Source: JAYWXI01 sp036016955 (GTDB lineage: Bacteria; Bacteroidota; Bacteroidia; Flavobacteriales; Weeksellaceae). Taken from it: a stretch of 64,000 nucleotides of DNA. Under the pieces are notes generated by a model. That model saw only the letters and a list, made by a program, of their open reading frames with translations. It was not told the DNA's origin and did no database searches. Positions 8,086 through 16,082 of this stretch are shown in pieces. Both the position numbers and the translations under genes were made by a program. How positions within the stretch are numbered: the stretch's first letter is position 1; each line of letters begins with the position of its first letter. The stretch is from NCBI RefSeq assembly GCF_036016955.1, contig NZ_JAYWXI010000001.1, forward strand, positions 1 to 64,000, given 5' to 3'.

Positions 8086-9285
8086 TTTACCGGTTTTTCA
8101 CGAGGACCCATCCGGAGAATTTTTTTTGTTCGAGGGTTTCGGGTTCGGTCCATTGGATGAGGTACCAGTAGGTGTCTGTAGGGACGGGTCTTCCGGCGCT
8201 GGTTCCGTCCCAATAGAGGGGGTTGTTTTTGATTTGGGCGATGAGTTTTCCGAACCGGTCGAAGATTTGGATGGAGACGTCTTTTTTGATTTTGAGATCG
8301 GCGTAATCGAGGCGGTCGTTTTTTCCATCGCCGTTGGGTGTGATAACGTTGATGAGGTTAAGGATAATGAATTCTTTTTCTGCGATTAGGCAGTTATTGG
8401 TGTCTTTTAGGAAGGCGGTGTGGGTTCCCCGTTGCACTTGATGGAATACGGGGGTTTCGCTCCAGTCTTTTCCGTTGATGGAAAAGAGGTAGGGCGGCGT
8501 TCCGCCTTGAGGGTGGAGGGTTACGGACTGTCCGTCCACATCCACGTGGCTGATTTTAGGGGTTTCGGCGGGCAGGACGTCCACGTATTGTCGGAAGACG
8601 CATCCGTTGGAGAAGAGATCAACGTAATAGTTTCCTACCGGTACGTTATGAAGGACGGGCTCTGTGCTTCCGTTGCTCCAGAGGTAAGCGTCGAAGCCAT
8701 CCCCGGCGTCGAGAGAGGTTAGGCTTTGAGGGCAGATGGTGGTATTTTTTAATGAGGATGAGGGATTGGGTTGTTTTAAGATGAACGACAGAACGCCGAT
8801 TTGGGGGCAATAGTCGTTGCTTTCAAAACGGAGGAAGAAGGATTGGTTTCCCGTAAGGGTTTGATCTTCGGGGATGGGGTTTATTTTCTTTTGGGCGTGG
8901 TCTAACGAGGCGTAGAACGTCGGGAGGAGATGGTCGTGGAAATTTTCGACGTAATCCCCGAGTCGGATATGGATTTGTCCGCTTCGGTTATTGTCGCAAA
9001 GCGTTATAGGCTCAACGTTTTTGAGGGGGATTCTTTCCTTTAGCGTTAGGGCGAATTGGGTTTGGGCGGGAGGACATCCGTTGGGGCTGATCACTTCGAC
9101 GATGATTTCGGTGGGTTTGGAGAATTCAAAAAGGTCGTCCAATTTCACGGAGGGGTTAAGGGCATCGTAATAATTTACTTGGAAAGCATTGGCGTTAGGG
9201 ACGATGCTCGGGGTGATGTCGGAAAATCGGACGGTGGCTTTTCCGTCGAAATCGTCATCGCAAATGCTTCCATCGAAGCCGGAAG
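8086..9285. repeat. 1.2-kb near-identical direct repeat, copy B
   Basis: Partner of 4741-5940, gap-free at offset 3345. It encodes the last roughly 400 residues of the intact giant protein, including its complete T9SS type B sorting domain. Confidence 0.9.
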
Positions 9286-11431
9286 TATCCACTTGGGGCA
9301 TTGGGTAAGCCGTAAGTTGGACAGGAACAGTAACCGAACAGCCCAACGTTGAGGTTATTCGGGCATAAACCGTCCCGGAGGGGCTTGGGTAGGCTGACGG
9401 ATTACCAATGGCTTGGGTTGCGGTTTGATCGGTGTAGTATGCGATGCTTGCGGAGGTATCCGAAGTTACTTCGGCAGAGGTTAAATCGAAAATGGCCTTA
9501 CCATCAGCGTTTTCGCAGGCGTTTAGAGCCGCTGCTTTGGCGGCGAGGGTTTTCAAATGGACAAAAACTCTGAAGAATTCCGAGTCGGCCGGAGAGCCGT
9601 TGCCTTCGATGGAGTAAACAAAAGTATCGGTGGTATCGGCGGATAAATTTTCATCGGGCGTGTACAGAATGCTGCCATTTGAACCGAGGGAGACGATTCC
9701 GTAACGCGGAGCCACAATGATTTTGGTTTTTTCGGGAACGGGCGACTGAGCGGAGGCGCTAAAGACCGGCAGGAACTCTAAAGAGTTACAAGTTCCTTGG
9801 TTGTAATGGGCTTCGGTGATGGGAGAGCAAGAGGTGTAGACATAAGCTTCTGTCGTTTTGCTGTCGCAACCGTATTTGGTGATTCTAACGGAGTAGATTC
9901 CACTGCCGTAATCCTCGGGACGGAGGAAGTAACGGTTTTCGCCGCTGAGTAGAATGTCGTCTTTATACCATTGGTAATTGTCGTAAGAGTCGTCCACCTG
10001 AAGGAGAACGCCGTGATAACAATCGCCCGTTTTGGTAATGACGGGAACCGAAGAAAAACCGGCAAAAAAACCGCCGTAACCTACATTTTGGCTTCCTCCT
10101 ACGATGCCGGCTGTAACGGGTTTGTCGGCTTTTACGGTGATATTGCCCGAAACATTCAGGTAGGTGTAAGTTTCCCAAACGTCCGTTCCTTCCACGGGGT
10201 AGGGGCCGAAACCGTCGGTTCGGAGTGCATTGTTCTGAAAAAGGGAAACTTTGGCGCCTTTTTGGGCGATAATATTCATTTTTGTGGTGTGGGTTTGGTT
10301 TAATCCGCCGGTGGAGTAGCTTCGGTTTTCGTCAATGTTTCCCAGTTGGTCGATGGTATTGGGAAGAAAACAACTGAGCTGAGGGATGAAATTGAATCCT
10401 CCCGAGGCTTCGGGAATCTCGCTGCTACCGGCTAAAATTTGATAGACCACAATGTTTTTAGTCGAACGGACGTAGAGGTTGTACAGGCTGCTCGATCCGC
10501 TGGGGAGAAGGTAATGTTCACTGCCGATGAATGCAAATTCGCCTTCGTTCAAGACGGTAAACGGGGTGGTCTGTCCATTAAGGTAAACTTCGGTTTGGTC
10601 TTCGGTGGCGATAACCAATGTTTTTTCCATTTCGGAGGGCAGGGCGGCGTTTCCGTTCACAATAACATACTCGGTTCCGACCCGATTGGTGGGTACCGAC
10701 TGGTCCATGAAAATATCGAAACCTCTGGAGGTAATTTGCCCGCTGAACACTCCGTTGGTGAGGCTTATGGGTTTGTTACTGGTGATTTTGACTCCGATTA
10801 ATCCGTTGGTTGAAGCATTATTGCCTTTATCGTTGTTGGCTTCAAAAATATAGGACTGTCCGCGGTTCAGGGTAATGGTTGTGGTGGCGGGAAGGGTCTG
10901 CTCGTTTACGAAAACAAGTTGTTGGTCGTAGCCTGAGAGTTGGATGGTGGTTTGGTCTTCGGTGGCAATAATTCCCAGCATGTAGTTGGAGTTACCGGGG
11001 GAGAGTTTGGGCATGGCAGCAAAAAAAGACGTTCCGAGAGCGGCTATGCCTTTGGATGTGACGAATTCGGCGTGATTTCTGACGGAAAAACGGAGATTGG
11101 CAAAGAAGCGTTTGGGGCCCACCAAATGCAGCCCTTTGGTGGAAACGGTCATTTTTTCTTCGGCACTTTCCGTAATAATCAGGTTTCGGGGGATTTCGTA
11201 GATGGCAGGATGGTCTTTGCTAAGGGTAACGGTGGCCACTAAGATATTGTGGTTGTAGATCTGCACATCGAACGGAGAAGGTTCTGGTGTGGAAAGGTAA
11301 ACGGCCTGAAAGTTATTATTAGAATTTGAGGGGTAGTTGCTGCCCATCGGCGCAAACCAGTGCTCCGTATCCAATTGGGCACGAAAGACCAAAGAACATA
11401 AAACTAAAACAAAAGCGAATATTTTTTTCAA
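8087..11431 (-). CDS. Giant secreted protein: IgGFc-binding-like N-terminus, T9SS type B sorting domain
   Basis: 1114 residues. A signal peptide (MKKIFAFVLVLCSLVFRAQ) is followed by LDTEHWFAPMG. The IgGFc-binding N-terminal-like region spans roughly 130-480 (YMLGIIATEDQTTIQL, TLNRGQSYIFEA, ISLTNGVFSGQ, NVGYGGFFAG), then come Ig-like and linker segments (FVYSIEGNGSPADSEFF, KAAALNACENADGKAIFDL), and finally a gliding-motility-associated C-terminal domain of about 90 residues (NVITPNGDGKNDRLDYADL to GWVLVKNR). The latter marks T9SS type B cargo. The product should be surface-exposed or released and may act in adhesion or binding, which is inference. It is first of a two-gene unit with the interrupted paralog downstream, and it has its own promoter box at 11455-11462. 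Confidence 0.85.
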   Translation of the reverse strand: MKKIFAFVLVLCSLVFRAQLDTEHWFAPMGSNYPSNSNNNFQAVYLSTPEPSPFDVQIYNHNILVATVTLSKDHPAIYEIPRNLIITESAEEKMTVSTKGLHLVGPKRFFANLRFSVRNHAEFVTSKGIAALGTSFFAAMPKLSPGNSNYMLGIIATEDQTTIQLSGYDQQLVFVNEQTLPATTTITLNRGQSYIFEANNDKGNNASTNGLIGVKITSNKPISLTNGVFSGQITSRGFDIFMDQSVPTNRVGTEYVIVNGNAALPSEMEKTLVIATEDQTEVYLNGQTTPFTVLNEGEFAFIGSEHYLLPSGSSSLYNLYVRSTKNIVVYQILAGSSEIPEASGGFNFIPQLSCFLPNTIDQLGNIDENRSYSTGGLNQTHTTKMNIIAQKGAKVSLFQNNALRTDGFGPYPVEGTDVWETYTYLNVSGNITVKADKPVTAGIVGGSQNVGYGGFFAGFSSVPVITKTGDCYHGVLLQVDDSYDNYQWYKDDILLSGENRYFLRPEDYGSGIYSVRITKYGCDSKTTEAYVYTSCSPITEAHYNQGTCNSLEFLPVFSASAQSPVPEKTKIIVAPRYGIVSLGSNGSILYTPDENLSADTTDTFVYSIEGNGSPADSEFFRVFVHLKTLAAKAAALNACENADGKAIFDLTSAEVTSDTSASIAYYTDQTATQAIGNPSAYPSPSGTVYARITSTLGCSVTVPVQLTAYPMPQVDTSGFDGSICDDDFDGKATVRFSDITPSIVPNANAFQVNYYDALNPSVKLDDLFEFSKPTEIIVEVISPNGCPPAQTQFALTLKERIPLKNVEPITLCDNNRSGQIHIRLGDYVENFHDHLLPTFYASLDHAQKKINPIPEDQTLTGNQSFFLRFESNDYCPQIGVLSFILKQPNPSSSLKNTTICPQSLTSLDAGDGFDAYLWSNGSTEPVLHNVPVGNYYVDLFSNGCVFRQYVDVLPAETPKISHVDVDGQSVTLHPQGGTPPYLFSINGKDWSETPVFHQVQRGTHTAFLKDTNNCLIAEKEFIILNLINVITPNGDGKNDRLDYADLKIKKDVSIQIFDRFGKLIAQIKNNPLYWDGTSAGRPVPTDTYWYLIQWTEPETLEQKKFSGWVLVKNR

Positions 11432-11454
11432 TTTCTTTAGATTTTAGAATGCCT

Positions 11455-11462
11455 CAAAGGTA
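11455..11462 (-). promoter_or_regulatory. -7 box for the giant-protein operon
   Basis: The minus strand reads TACCTTTG, an exact TAnnTTTG match, 23 bases before the start codon at 11431. Confidence 0.5.
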
Positions 11463-11486
11463 CTGATAATAAAGCAATAGCCGAAA

Positions 11487-11520
11487 AAAAAACTCCACCC
11501 TGGAAAGGGCGGAGTTTTTT
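11487..11520 (-). terminator. Terminator of tsf
   Basis: AAAAAACTCC/GGAGTTTTTT arms plus CCC/GGG, separated by one A-C mismatch, with loop TGGAAA. Read on the minus strand it ends in a run of nine T and lies just after the tsf stop codon. Confidence 0.75.
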
Positions 11521-11545
11521 AAGTTGATTGGTGCTCTAGCGGTTA

Positions 11546-12367
11546 TTAAGCAAGAGCCACTCGGATAAAGTCGGTAACTTTAAGGTCTCCATTAACGGAT
11601 TTAACGTAGTCTGCTACAGACTGGTTTCCGTCTTTAATGAAAGCCTGGTGAACCAAAGTGTTGTCTTTGTAGAATCTTTGAAGTTTTCCTTTAAGGATGT
11701 TTTCAATGATGTTTTCAGGCTTACCTTCTTTGATAAGGAGTTCTTTCTCGATTTCCAATTCTTTGTCGATGGTTTCCTGAGAAACTTTGGTTTCGTCCAA
11801 GGCGATAGGGTTCATTGCGGCTACCTGCATGGATACGGATTTTGCGGCTTCTTCGGCACCGTCTACGTTAGACGAAAGCGCTGTGATAGCTGCAATTTTG
11901 TTTCCGGCGTGGATGTAAGCTCCCAAGAACGCTCCTTCGATTGTTTCAAAAGAACCAACCTCGATTTTTTCACCGATTACTCCGGTTTGTTCGGTTAGTT
12001 TTTCGGCTACAGTGATGCCTTTATAGTCGGCCGCCAAGAATTCTTCTTTGGTTTTTCCAAGTGCAAGCTCGGCAAGATCGTGCGCCAATTTTACGAAATC
12101 TTCGTTTTTGGCTACGAAATCGGTTTCACAGTTAAGGGCGATAACCACCCCTTTGGTTTTATCTTCGTTTACTTTTGCGATTACGGCACCTTCGGTAGAT
12201 TCTCTATCGGCTCTGTTCGCAGCTACTTTTTGTCCTTTTTTTCTAAGGATTTCGATGGCTTTTTCAAAATCGCCTTCGGCTTCGGTTAGTGCTTTTTTGC
12301 AGTCCATCATTCCTGCACCTGTCGTGTTTCTTAGTTTTGCTACGTCTGCAGCTACTGGTGTGTACAT
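11546..12367 (-). CDS. tsf: Translation elongation factor Ts
   Basis: 273 residues, the usual EF-Ts length. It is the guanine nucleotide exchange factor for EF-Tu. The N-terminal UBA-like domain (VAKLRNTTGAGMMDCKKALTEAEGDF) and the core motif NCETDFVAKNEDF are clear, and the C-terminus ends in VADYVKSV. The open frame runs back to 12850, but the start at 12367 (MYTPVAADVAKLR) is the family start, and the upstream extension overlaps a divergent gene and a promoter. Unusually, rpsB is not upstream: the neighbour is a divergent secreted protein. The gene has its own promoter box and terminator, so it is monocistronic here. Confidence 0.96.
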   Translation of the reverse strand: MYTPVAADVAKLRNTTGAGMMDCKKALTEAEGDFEKAIEILRKKGQKVAANRADRESTEGAVIAKVNEDKTKGVVIALNCETDFVAKNEDFVKLAHDLAELALGKTKEEFLAADYKGITVAEKLTEQTGVIGEKIEVGSFETIEGAFLGAYIHAGNKIAAITALSSNVDGAEEAAKSVSMQVAAMNPIALDETKVSQETIDKELEIEKELLIKEGKPENIIENILKGKLQRFYKDNTLVHQAFIKDGNQSVADYVKSVNGDLKVTDFIRVALA

Positions 12368-12425
12368 ATTGGTATTTATTTGTTTAAAAATATTTAGACT
12401 ATATTGGCCTCGTTTTTGAGCGCTG

Positions 12426-12433
12426 CAAAGATA
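12426..12433 (-). promoter_or_regulatory. -7 box for tsf
   Basis: The minus strand reads TATCTTTG, an exact TAnnTTTG match, giving a leader of roughly 55 bases before the tsf ATG at 12367. Its position supports the shorter tsf start. Confidence 0.55.
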
Positions 12434-12499
12434 ATAAATTAAACGTAAACTAAAAACGGACTTTTTGCGTTCAATCTCTAAATCTAAAACTTTTCGAGG

Positions 12500-13054
12500 A
12501 TGTTTGAGAAAATACTTTTTTTGATGGTCGTGTTCTTTTCGGTGGCTTTTTCTGCTCAAAATTATACGGTGGAGCAGGTGGAAAAAACCACGGATCCCAA
12601 GGTGGTGGCTAACTTTGTTAAAAACAATCCGGATCACGAGAAAACCCCTGAGTTTAAACGGAAACTCTATGCGATGATTAATGGCGGAAACAGTGCGGTG
12701 GCCAAACCCAAGGTGGAACCGATTAACAGAAAAGAGGTGGCTTCGCAAGCGAAAAAAGGATCGGGAGTGAGTGAAAAAGACCAGCGTACCGCCGAAATCC
12801 TCACGCATTTGCTTAACAATAATTCCAATAGTCGGCAGGCGTATTTGCATATCCGAAATCGTTCGAAATGCAATTTGGTTCTGAAAATCAGCGGAAAAAA
12901 GTTCTATAATCTGACAGTGCCGGCGCAGAACGATAATTATATTTTACTGGACAAAGGAAAGTACACTTTAACCACGTCCATTTGCGATGCGAAATACACT
13001 TCGGTAAAGGAGGTGAATTCGGATTTGGAAATTACGTTGGGTTCGGGCAAATAA
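12500..13054 (+). CDS. Secreted hypothetical protein (possibly DUF6759-like)
   Basis: 184 residues with a signal peptide (MFEKILFLMVVFFSVAFSAQ). A charged helical section (NYTVEQVEKTTDPKVVANFVKNNPDHEKTPEFK) is followed by a K/N-rich linker and a C-terminal beta domain (YLHIRNRSKCNLVLKISGKKFYNL...YILLDKGKYTLTTSICDAKYTSVKEV). The C-terminal part resembles small flavobacterial secreted domains. I associate it tentatively with DUF6759, from memory and without a search. There is no sorting domain or lipobox, so a periplasmic location is likely. It is divergent from tsf and followed by yebC on the same strand, which has its own promoter. The function is not known. Confidence 0.65.
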   Translation: MFEKILFLMVVFFSVAFSAQNYTVEQVEKTTDPKVVANFVKNNPDHEKTPEFKRKLYAMINGGNSAVAKPKVEPINRKEVASQAKKGSGVSEKDQRTAEILTHLLNNNSNSRQAYLHIRNRSKCNLVLKISGKKFYNLTVPAQNDNYILLDKGKYTLTTSICDAKYTSVKEVNSDLEITLGSGK

Positions 13055-13150
13055 AGTAAGGCTATTCTTTTTTGTGAAGATTGGAAAGGGGACTTAGGTT
13101 TTGTTCTTTTTTGAGGAGGAAACATTTTTTCGCGGTGTTCAAAATTTCAT

Positions 13151-13158
13151 TATTTTTG
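13151..13158 (+). promoter_or_regulatory. -7 box for yebC
   Basis: TATTTTTG matches TAnnTTTG and lies 18 bases before the yebC ATG at 13177. Confidence 0.5.
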
Positions 13159-13176
13159 CCGTCTAAATTTTGAACT

Positions 13177-13917
13177 ATGGGACGCGCGTTTGAATACAGG
13201 AAGGCTTCCAAAATGGCCCGTTGGGACAAGATGGCCAAAACATTTTCTAAGATCGGTAAGGATATTGCGTTAGCGGTGAAAGCCGGCGGACCGGATCCGG
13301 ATTCCAACCCGGCGTTACGGCGCTGCATTCAGAATGCCAAAGGGGCGAATATGCCGAAAGATAATGTAGAGCGGGCGATAAAGAAGGCCAGCGGAGCCGA
13401 TGCGGAAAATTATGAAGAAGTTACTTATGAAGGGTACGGCCAGGGCGGCGTGGCTTTTTTTGTGGAGTGCACTACGAATAACACGACCAGGACGGTGGCC
13501 AATGTGAGAGCGGTATTTAATAAATTTGACGGTAATCTCGGGAAGAATGGAGAATTGGCTTTTATTTTTGACCGAAAAGGGATTTTTACCATCGAAAAAT
13601 CGAAAATCACCATGGATTGGGACGATTTTGAAATGGAAATGATTGACGGTGGAGCCGAGGAAATCGATTCGGATGAGGAGGAAGTTATGGTGACGACGGC
13701 TTTTGAGGATTTTGGGTCGCTTTCCCATAAATTGGATGAACTTGGTATTGAGGCCAAAAGTGCTGAACTTCAACGGATTCCTAACAACACCAAAGAGGTG
13801 AACGAAGAGCAGTTTAAAGCGAATATGAAGATGTTGGAACGTTTCGAGGAAGACGATGACGTGCAAAACGTTTACCACAATATGGAAATTACGGAAGCCC
13901 TGATGAACCAGCTTTAG
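13177..13917 (+). CDS. YebC/PmpR-family protein (transcription/translation regulator)
   Basis: 246 residues, full length for the family. The conserved N-terminus MGRAFEYRKASKMARWDKMAKTF followed by AVKAGGPDPDSNPALR, and later NMPKDNVERAIKKA and YEGYGQGG, are YebC hallmarks. The C-terminal acidic domain (GGAEEIDSDEEE...) is intact. Family members are described as DNA-binding regulators, and some act on translation at difficult peptide motifs. Which applies here cannot be read from the sequence. Single gene with its own promoter, ending at a shared bidirectional terminator. Confidence 0.93.
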   Translation: MGRAFEYRKASKMARWDKMAKTFSKIGKDIALAVKAGGPDPDSNPALRRCIQNAKGANMPKDNVERAIKKASGADAENYEEVTYEGYGQGGVAFFVECTTNNTTRTVANVRAVFNKFDGNLGKNGELAFIFDRKGIFTIEKSKITMDWDDFEMEMIDGGAEEIDSDEEEVMVTTAFEDFGSLSHKLDELGIEAKSAELQRIPNNTKEVNEEQFKANMKMLERFEEDDDVQNVYHNMEITEALMNQL

Positions 13918-13949
13918 ACTCAGGATTAACGAATGATAAAAGAGTGATA

Positions 13950-13982
13950 AAAACGCCGGCATGCAACGCATGCCGGCGTTTT
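13950..13982. terminator. Bidirectional terminator between yebC and the GNAT gene
   Basis: A perfect 15-bp stem AAAACGCCGGCATGC (13950-13964) with its complement at 13968-13982 and loop AAC. It lies between convergent genes. Confidence 0.8.
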
Positions 13983-13983
13983 G

Positions 13984-14274
13984 TTAGTTTAGGAGTAACA
14001 AATCGTCCAAACCTTCCATTCGGGTCATTACCGAACGGGCGTAAGAACAATGAGGGTAGATTTTCCATTGGTTTTCACGGGCGAACTTAATGCTTTCTTC
14101 CACTAATAATTTCCCCATGCCTTGCCCTTCGAACTGAGGATGTACCAGGACGAAGGAAACCACTATTTTATTTTCTTCGGGAAAAAGGGTGTAAGTAAGA
14201 CGCCCCACCTCTTCGGTGCTGTTTTCTAATGTGATGAAGCCTCCGTTGCCGGATTGGTGATTGGTGAATGTCAT
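13984..14274 (-). CDS. Small GNAT-family N-acetyltransferase (YjdJ-like)
   Basis: 96 residues, the size of the minimal single-domain GNAT proteins of the YjdJ group. The acetyl-CoA binding motif VHPQFEGQGMGKLLVEESIKFA is clear and is followed by the family signature WKIYPHCSYAR. The substrate is unknown. The gene ends right at the shared terminator. It lies 21 bases downstream of the RDD-family gene on the same strand and is probably co-transcribed with it. Confidence 0.88.
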   Translation of the reverse strand: MTFTNHQSGNGGFITLENSTEEVGRLTYTLFPEENKIVVSFVLVHPQFEGQGMGKLLVEESIKFARENQWKIYPHCSYARSVMTRMEGLDDLLLLN

Positions 14275-14295
14275 AATTCTTATTTAGGTTTTTGA

Positions 14296-15081
14296 TTATT
14301 TGGTCTGTAACGATTGTGGTTTGCCCTCTGCGGCATCTTTTCCGGTATAGTAGCTGTAATCTTTTATGATGGTGGCAATGAATTGCCGCTGGGTCAACGG
14401 TATTTTTTCGGCATCCAGTTTTAGGGTTTCTACGATTTTTTGGGTCAGTTTGTTGATGATGATGTTGTCGTCGTTTTTCAGGGCTTTTTGGTAATGGTCT
14501 TTGATGATTCTAAGATCGTTGTCGCTCAGAGCCAAAACCTGTGGGAATGAGGGCTGGTAATCTTCGGTAAGGTTTTCCAAGATGGTTTGGGAAATGGCGG
14601 CTTTGTGTTTTAGGGAAATAACGGCGGTTCCGGTGGCTAAGTCGCCCAATCTTTGGTTGTGTTTCGAGATGATGGCCGAAAGAAGTCCCACCACGCCTCC
14701 GTTGGAATAGATATCGACAAGGCGGAAAATCCACCGCATAAGATAATCCCCAAAACTGGCTTGATAACCGTCGATTTTCACCACCTTTATTTTGGTTATT
14801 TTTTTTCCGAAAGTTTGGCCTTCCATCAGACTTTCGCAGACCAAGGTGTAGAGGTGGATGGGCAAGGTAAGGATAATCAGGAAGGCGGCGACGGACCATT
14901 CGTCTTCGAGATGGAAATAGTTTTGAAGTTTCAAAAATTGAAACAAAAGAAGGTACATGAACAACAAATAAGCCCCTTTAATGAGCATGTCGATGACGAA
15001 AGCAAGCATTCTTTCGCCGATGCTGGCAATATGGAAATTGATGCCTACATTTTGAGACGTATTTATGACGATGGAATTCAT
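14296..15081 (-). CDS. RDD-family membrane protein
   Basis: 261 residues. The RDD domain occupies about residues 15-150: GERMLAFVIDMLIKGAYLLFMYLL forms the first membrane span with the R...D signature, then a second span around VAAFLIILTLPIHLYT, the motif GQTFGKKITKIKV, and LMRWIFRLVDIYSNGGVVGLLS. The C-terminal 90 residues are cytosolic and charged. It is divergent from the SpoIIM-like gene with only 26 bases between the two starts, and forms part of the membrane/MoxR module on both sides of that gap. The substrate, if any, is unknown. Confidence 0.88.
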   Translation of the reverse strand: MNSIVINTSQNVGINFHIASIGERMLAFVIDMLIKGAYLLFMYLLLFQFLKLQNYFHLEDEWSVAAFLIILTLPIHLYTLVCESLMEGQTFGKKITKIKVVKIDGYQASFGDYLMRWIFRLVDIYSNGGVVGLLSAIISKHNQRLGDLATGTAVISLKHKAAISQTILENLTEDYQPSFPQVLALSDNDLRIIKDHYQKALKNDDNIIINKLTQKIVETLKLDAEKIPLTQRQFIATIIKDYSYYTGKDAAEGKPQSLQTK

Positions 15082-15107
15082 ATTTTTACTATTTTAGCAG
15101 CATAGTT

Positions 15108-16082
15108 ATGAGAGAGGTCGCTTTTATAAAGCAAAATAAAGAAAAATGGTTGGGAATCGAGCAAGTCGTTCAGGGAAAAGTGAAAAAAAATCCCGACGAC
15201 TTGTCGTCATTGTACATTAATTTGGTGAATGATTTGGCTTATGCGCAGACGTATTACCCCAAAAGTAAGGTGACGGTTTATTTGAATGATCTTAGCGCCC
15301 GCATTTTTCAGAAAATTTACAAAACCCGCCGAATGGAGCGCAATCGGCTGCGGTATTTTTTTGAAACGGAAGTGCCGCTGTTGGTTTATCAGTACCGTTA
15401 TTTTCTGTATACGGCCTTTGCATTTTTCTTTATTTTTACTTTGATAGGAGTTATCTCGGCGGCAAACGACAAGACGTTTGTTAATCTTATTTTGGGAGAT
15501 TCTTATGTCAATATGACCATTGAGAATATCAAAAAAGGCAACCCTATAGACGTCTACAGCAGCGGGTCCAATTGGGGAAGTGCCGTGGGAATTACAGCCA
15601 ATAACCTGGTTGTCGGCGCCAAAATGTACACGTATGGTATTTTCGGCGGTGTGGGGACGTTGTTTGTTTTGCTTCAGAACGCCATCATGTTGGGGGCATT
15701 TCAGTATTTTTTTCACGAGTACGGTGTGCTTGGCGCCAGTGCAAAGGGGATTTGGTTGCATGGGGTTTTCGAAATTTTCAGTATGGTTGTGGAAGCGGCG
15801 GCAGGATTGGTTTTAGGAGCTTCCATTCTTTTTCCCAAATCGTATTCCCGATTGGCTTCGTTTAAGATGGGGTTTAGGGATTCTTTCAAATTGTTTCTTA
15901 GTACGGTTCCTTTTACGGTTACGGCTGGCATTATTGAAGGGTATGTGACCCGTTATGCCATGCAAATGCCGTTAGGGCTTAGTTTGACTATTATTTTCGG
16001 TTGTCTATTTTTGATAGCATATTACTATTTTGTATATCCTTTTCGGGTCGTGAAAAAAATTAAATCGCATGGAATTTTATAA
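15108..16082 (+). CDS. Stage II sporulation protein M-like membrane protein
   Basis: 324 residues. A soluble N-terminus (MREVAFIKQNKEKWLGIEQ) leads into an SpoIIM-type integral membrane domain with about five spans (FLYTAFAFFFIFTLIGVISA; YGIFGGVGTLFVLLQNAIMLG; WLHGVFEIFSMVVEAAAGLVLG). The GVFEIFS and E...AGLVLG patterns are typical of the family. The organism is not a sporulator. In Bacteroidota these proteins occur with RDD, MoxR and DUF58 genes, as here. It is the first gene of a plus-strand operon and overlaps the next gene by 14 bases. Confidence 0.88.
   Translation: MREVAFIKQNKEKWLGIEQVVQGKVKKNPDDLSSLYINLVNDLAYAQTYYPKSKVTVYLNDLSARIFQKIYKTRRMERNRLRYFFETEVPLLVYQYRYFLYTAFAFFFIFTLIGVISAANDKTFVNLILGDSYVNMTIENIKKGNPIDVYSSGSNWGSAVGITANNLVVGAKMYTYGIFGGVGTLFVLLQNAIMLGAFQYFFHEYGVLGASAKGIWLHGVFEIFSMVVEAAAGLVLGASILFPKSYSRLASFKMGFRDSFKLFLSTVPFTVTAGIIEGYVTRYAMQMPLGLSLTIIFGCLFLIAYYYFVYPFRVVKKIKSHGIL

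Noticed and set aside
12368..12850. 161-codon N-terminal extension of EF-Ts
   Set aside because: EF-Ts begins at MYTPVAAD (12367). The extension runs through the tsf promoter box and antisense to the divergent secreted-protein gene.
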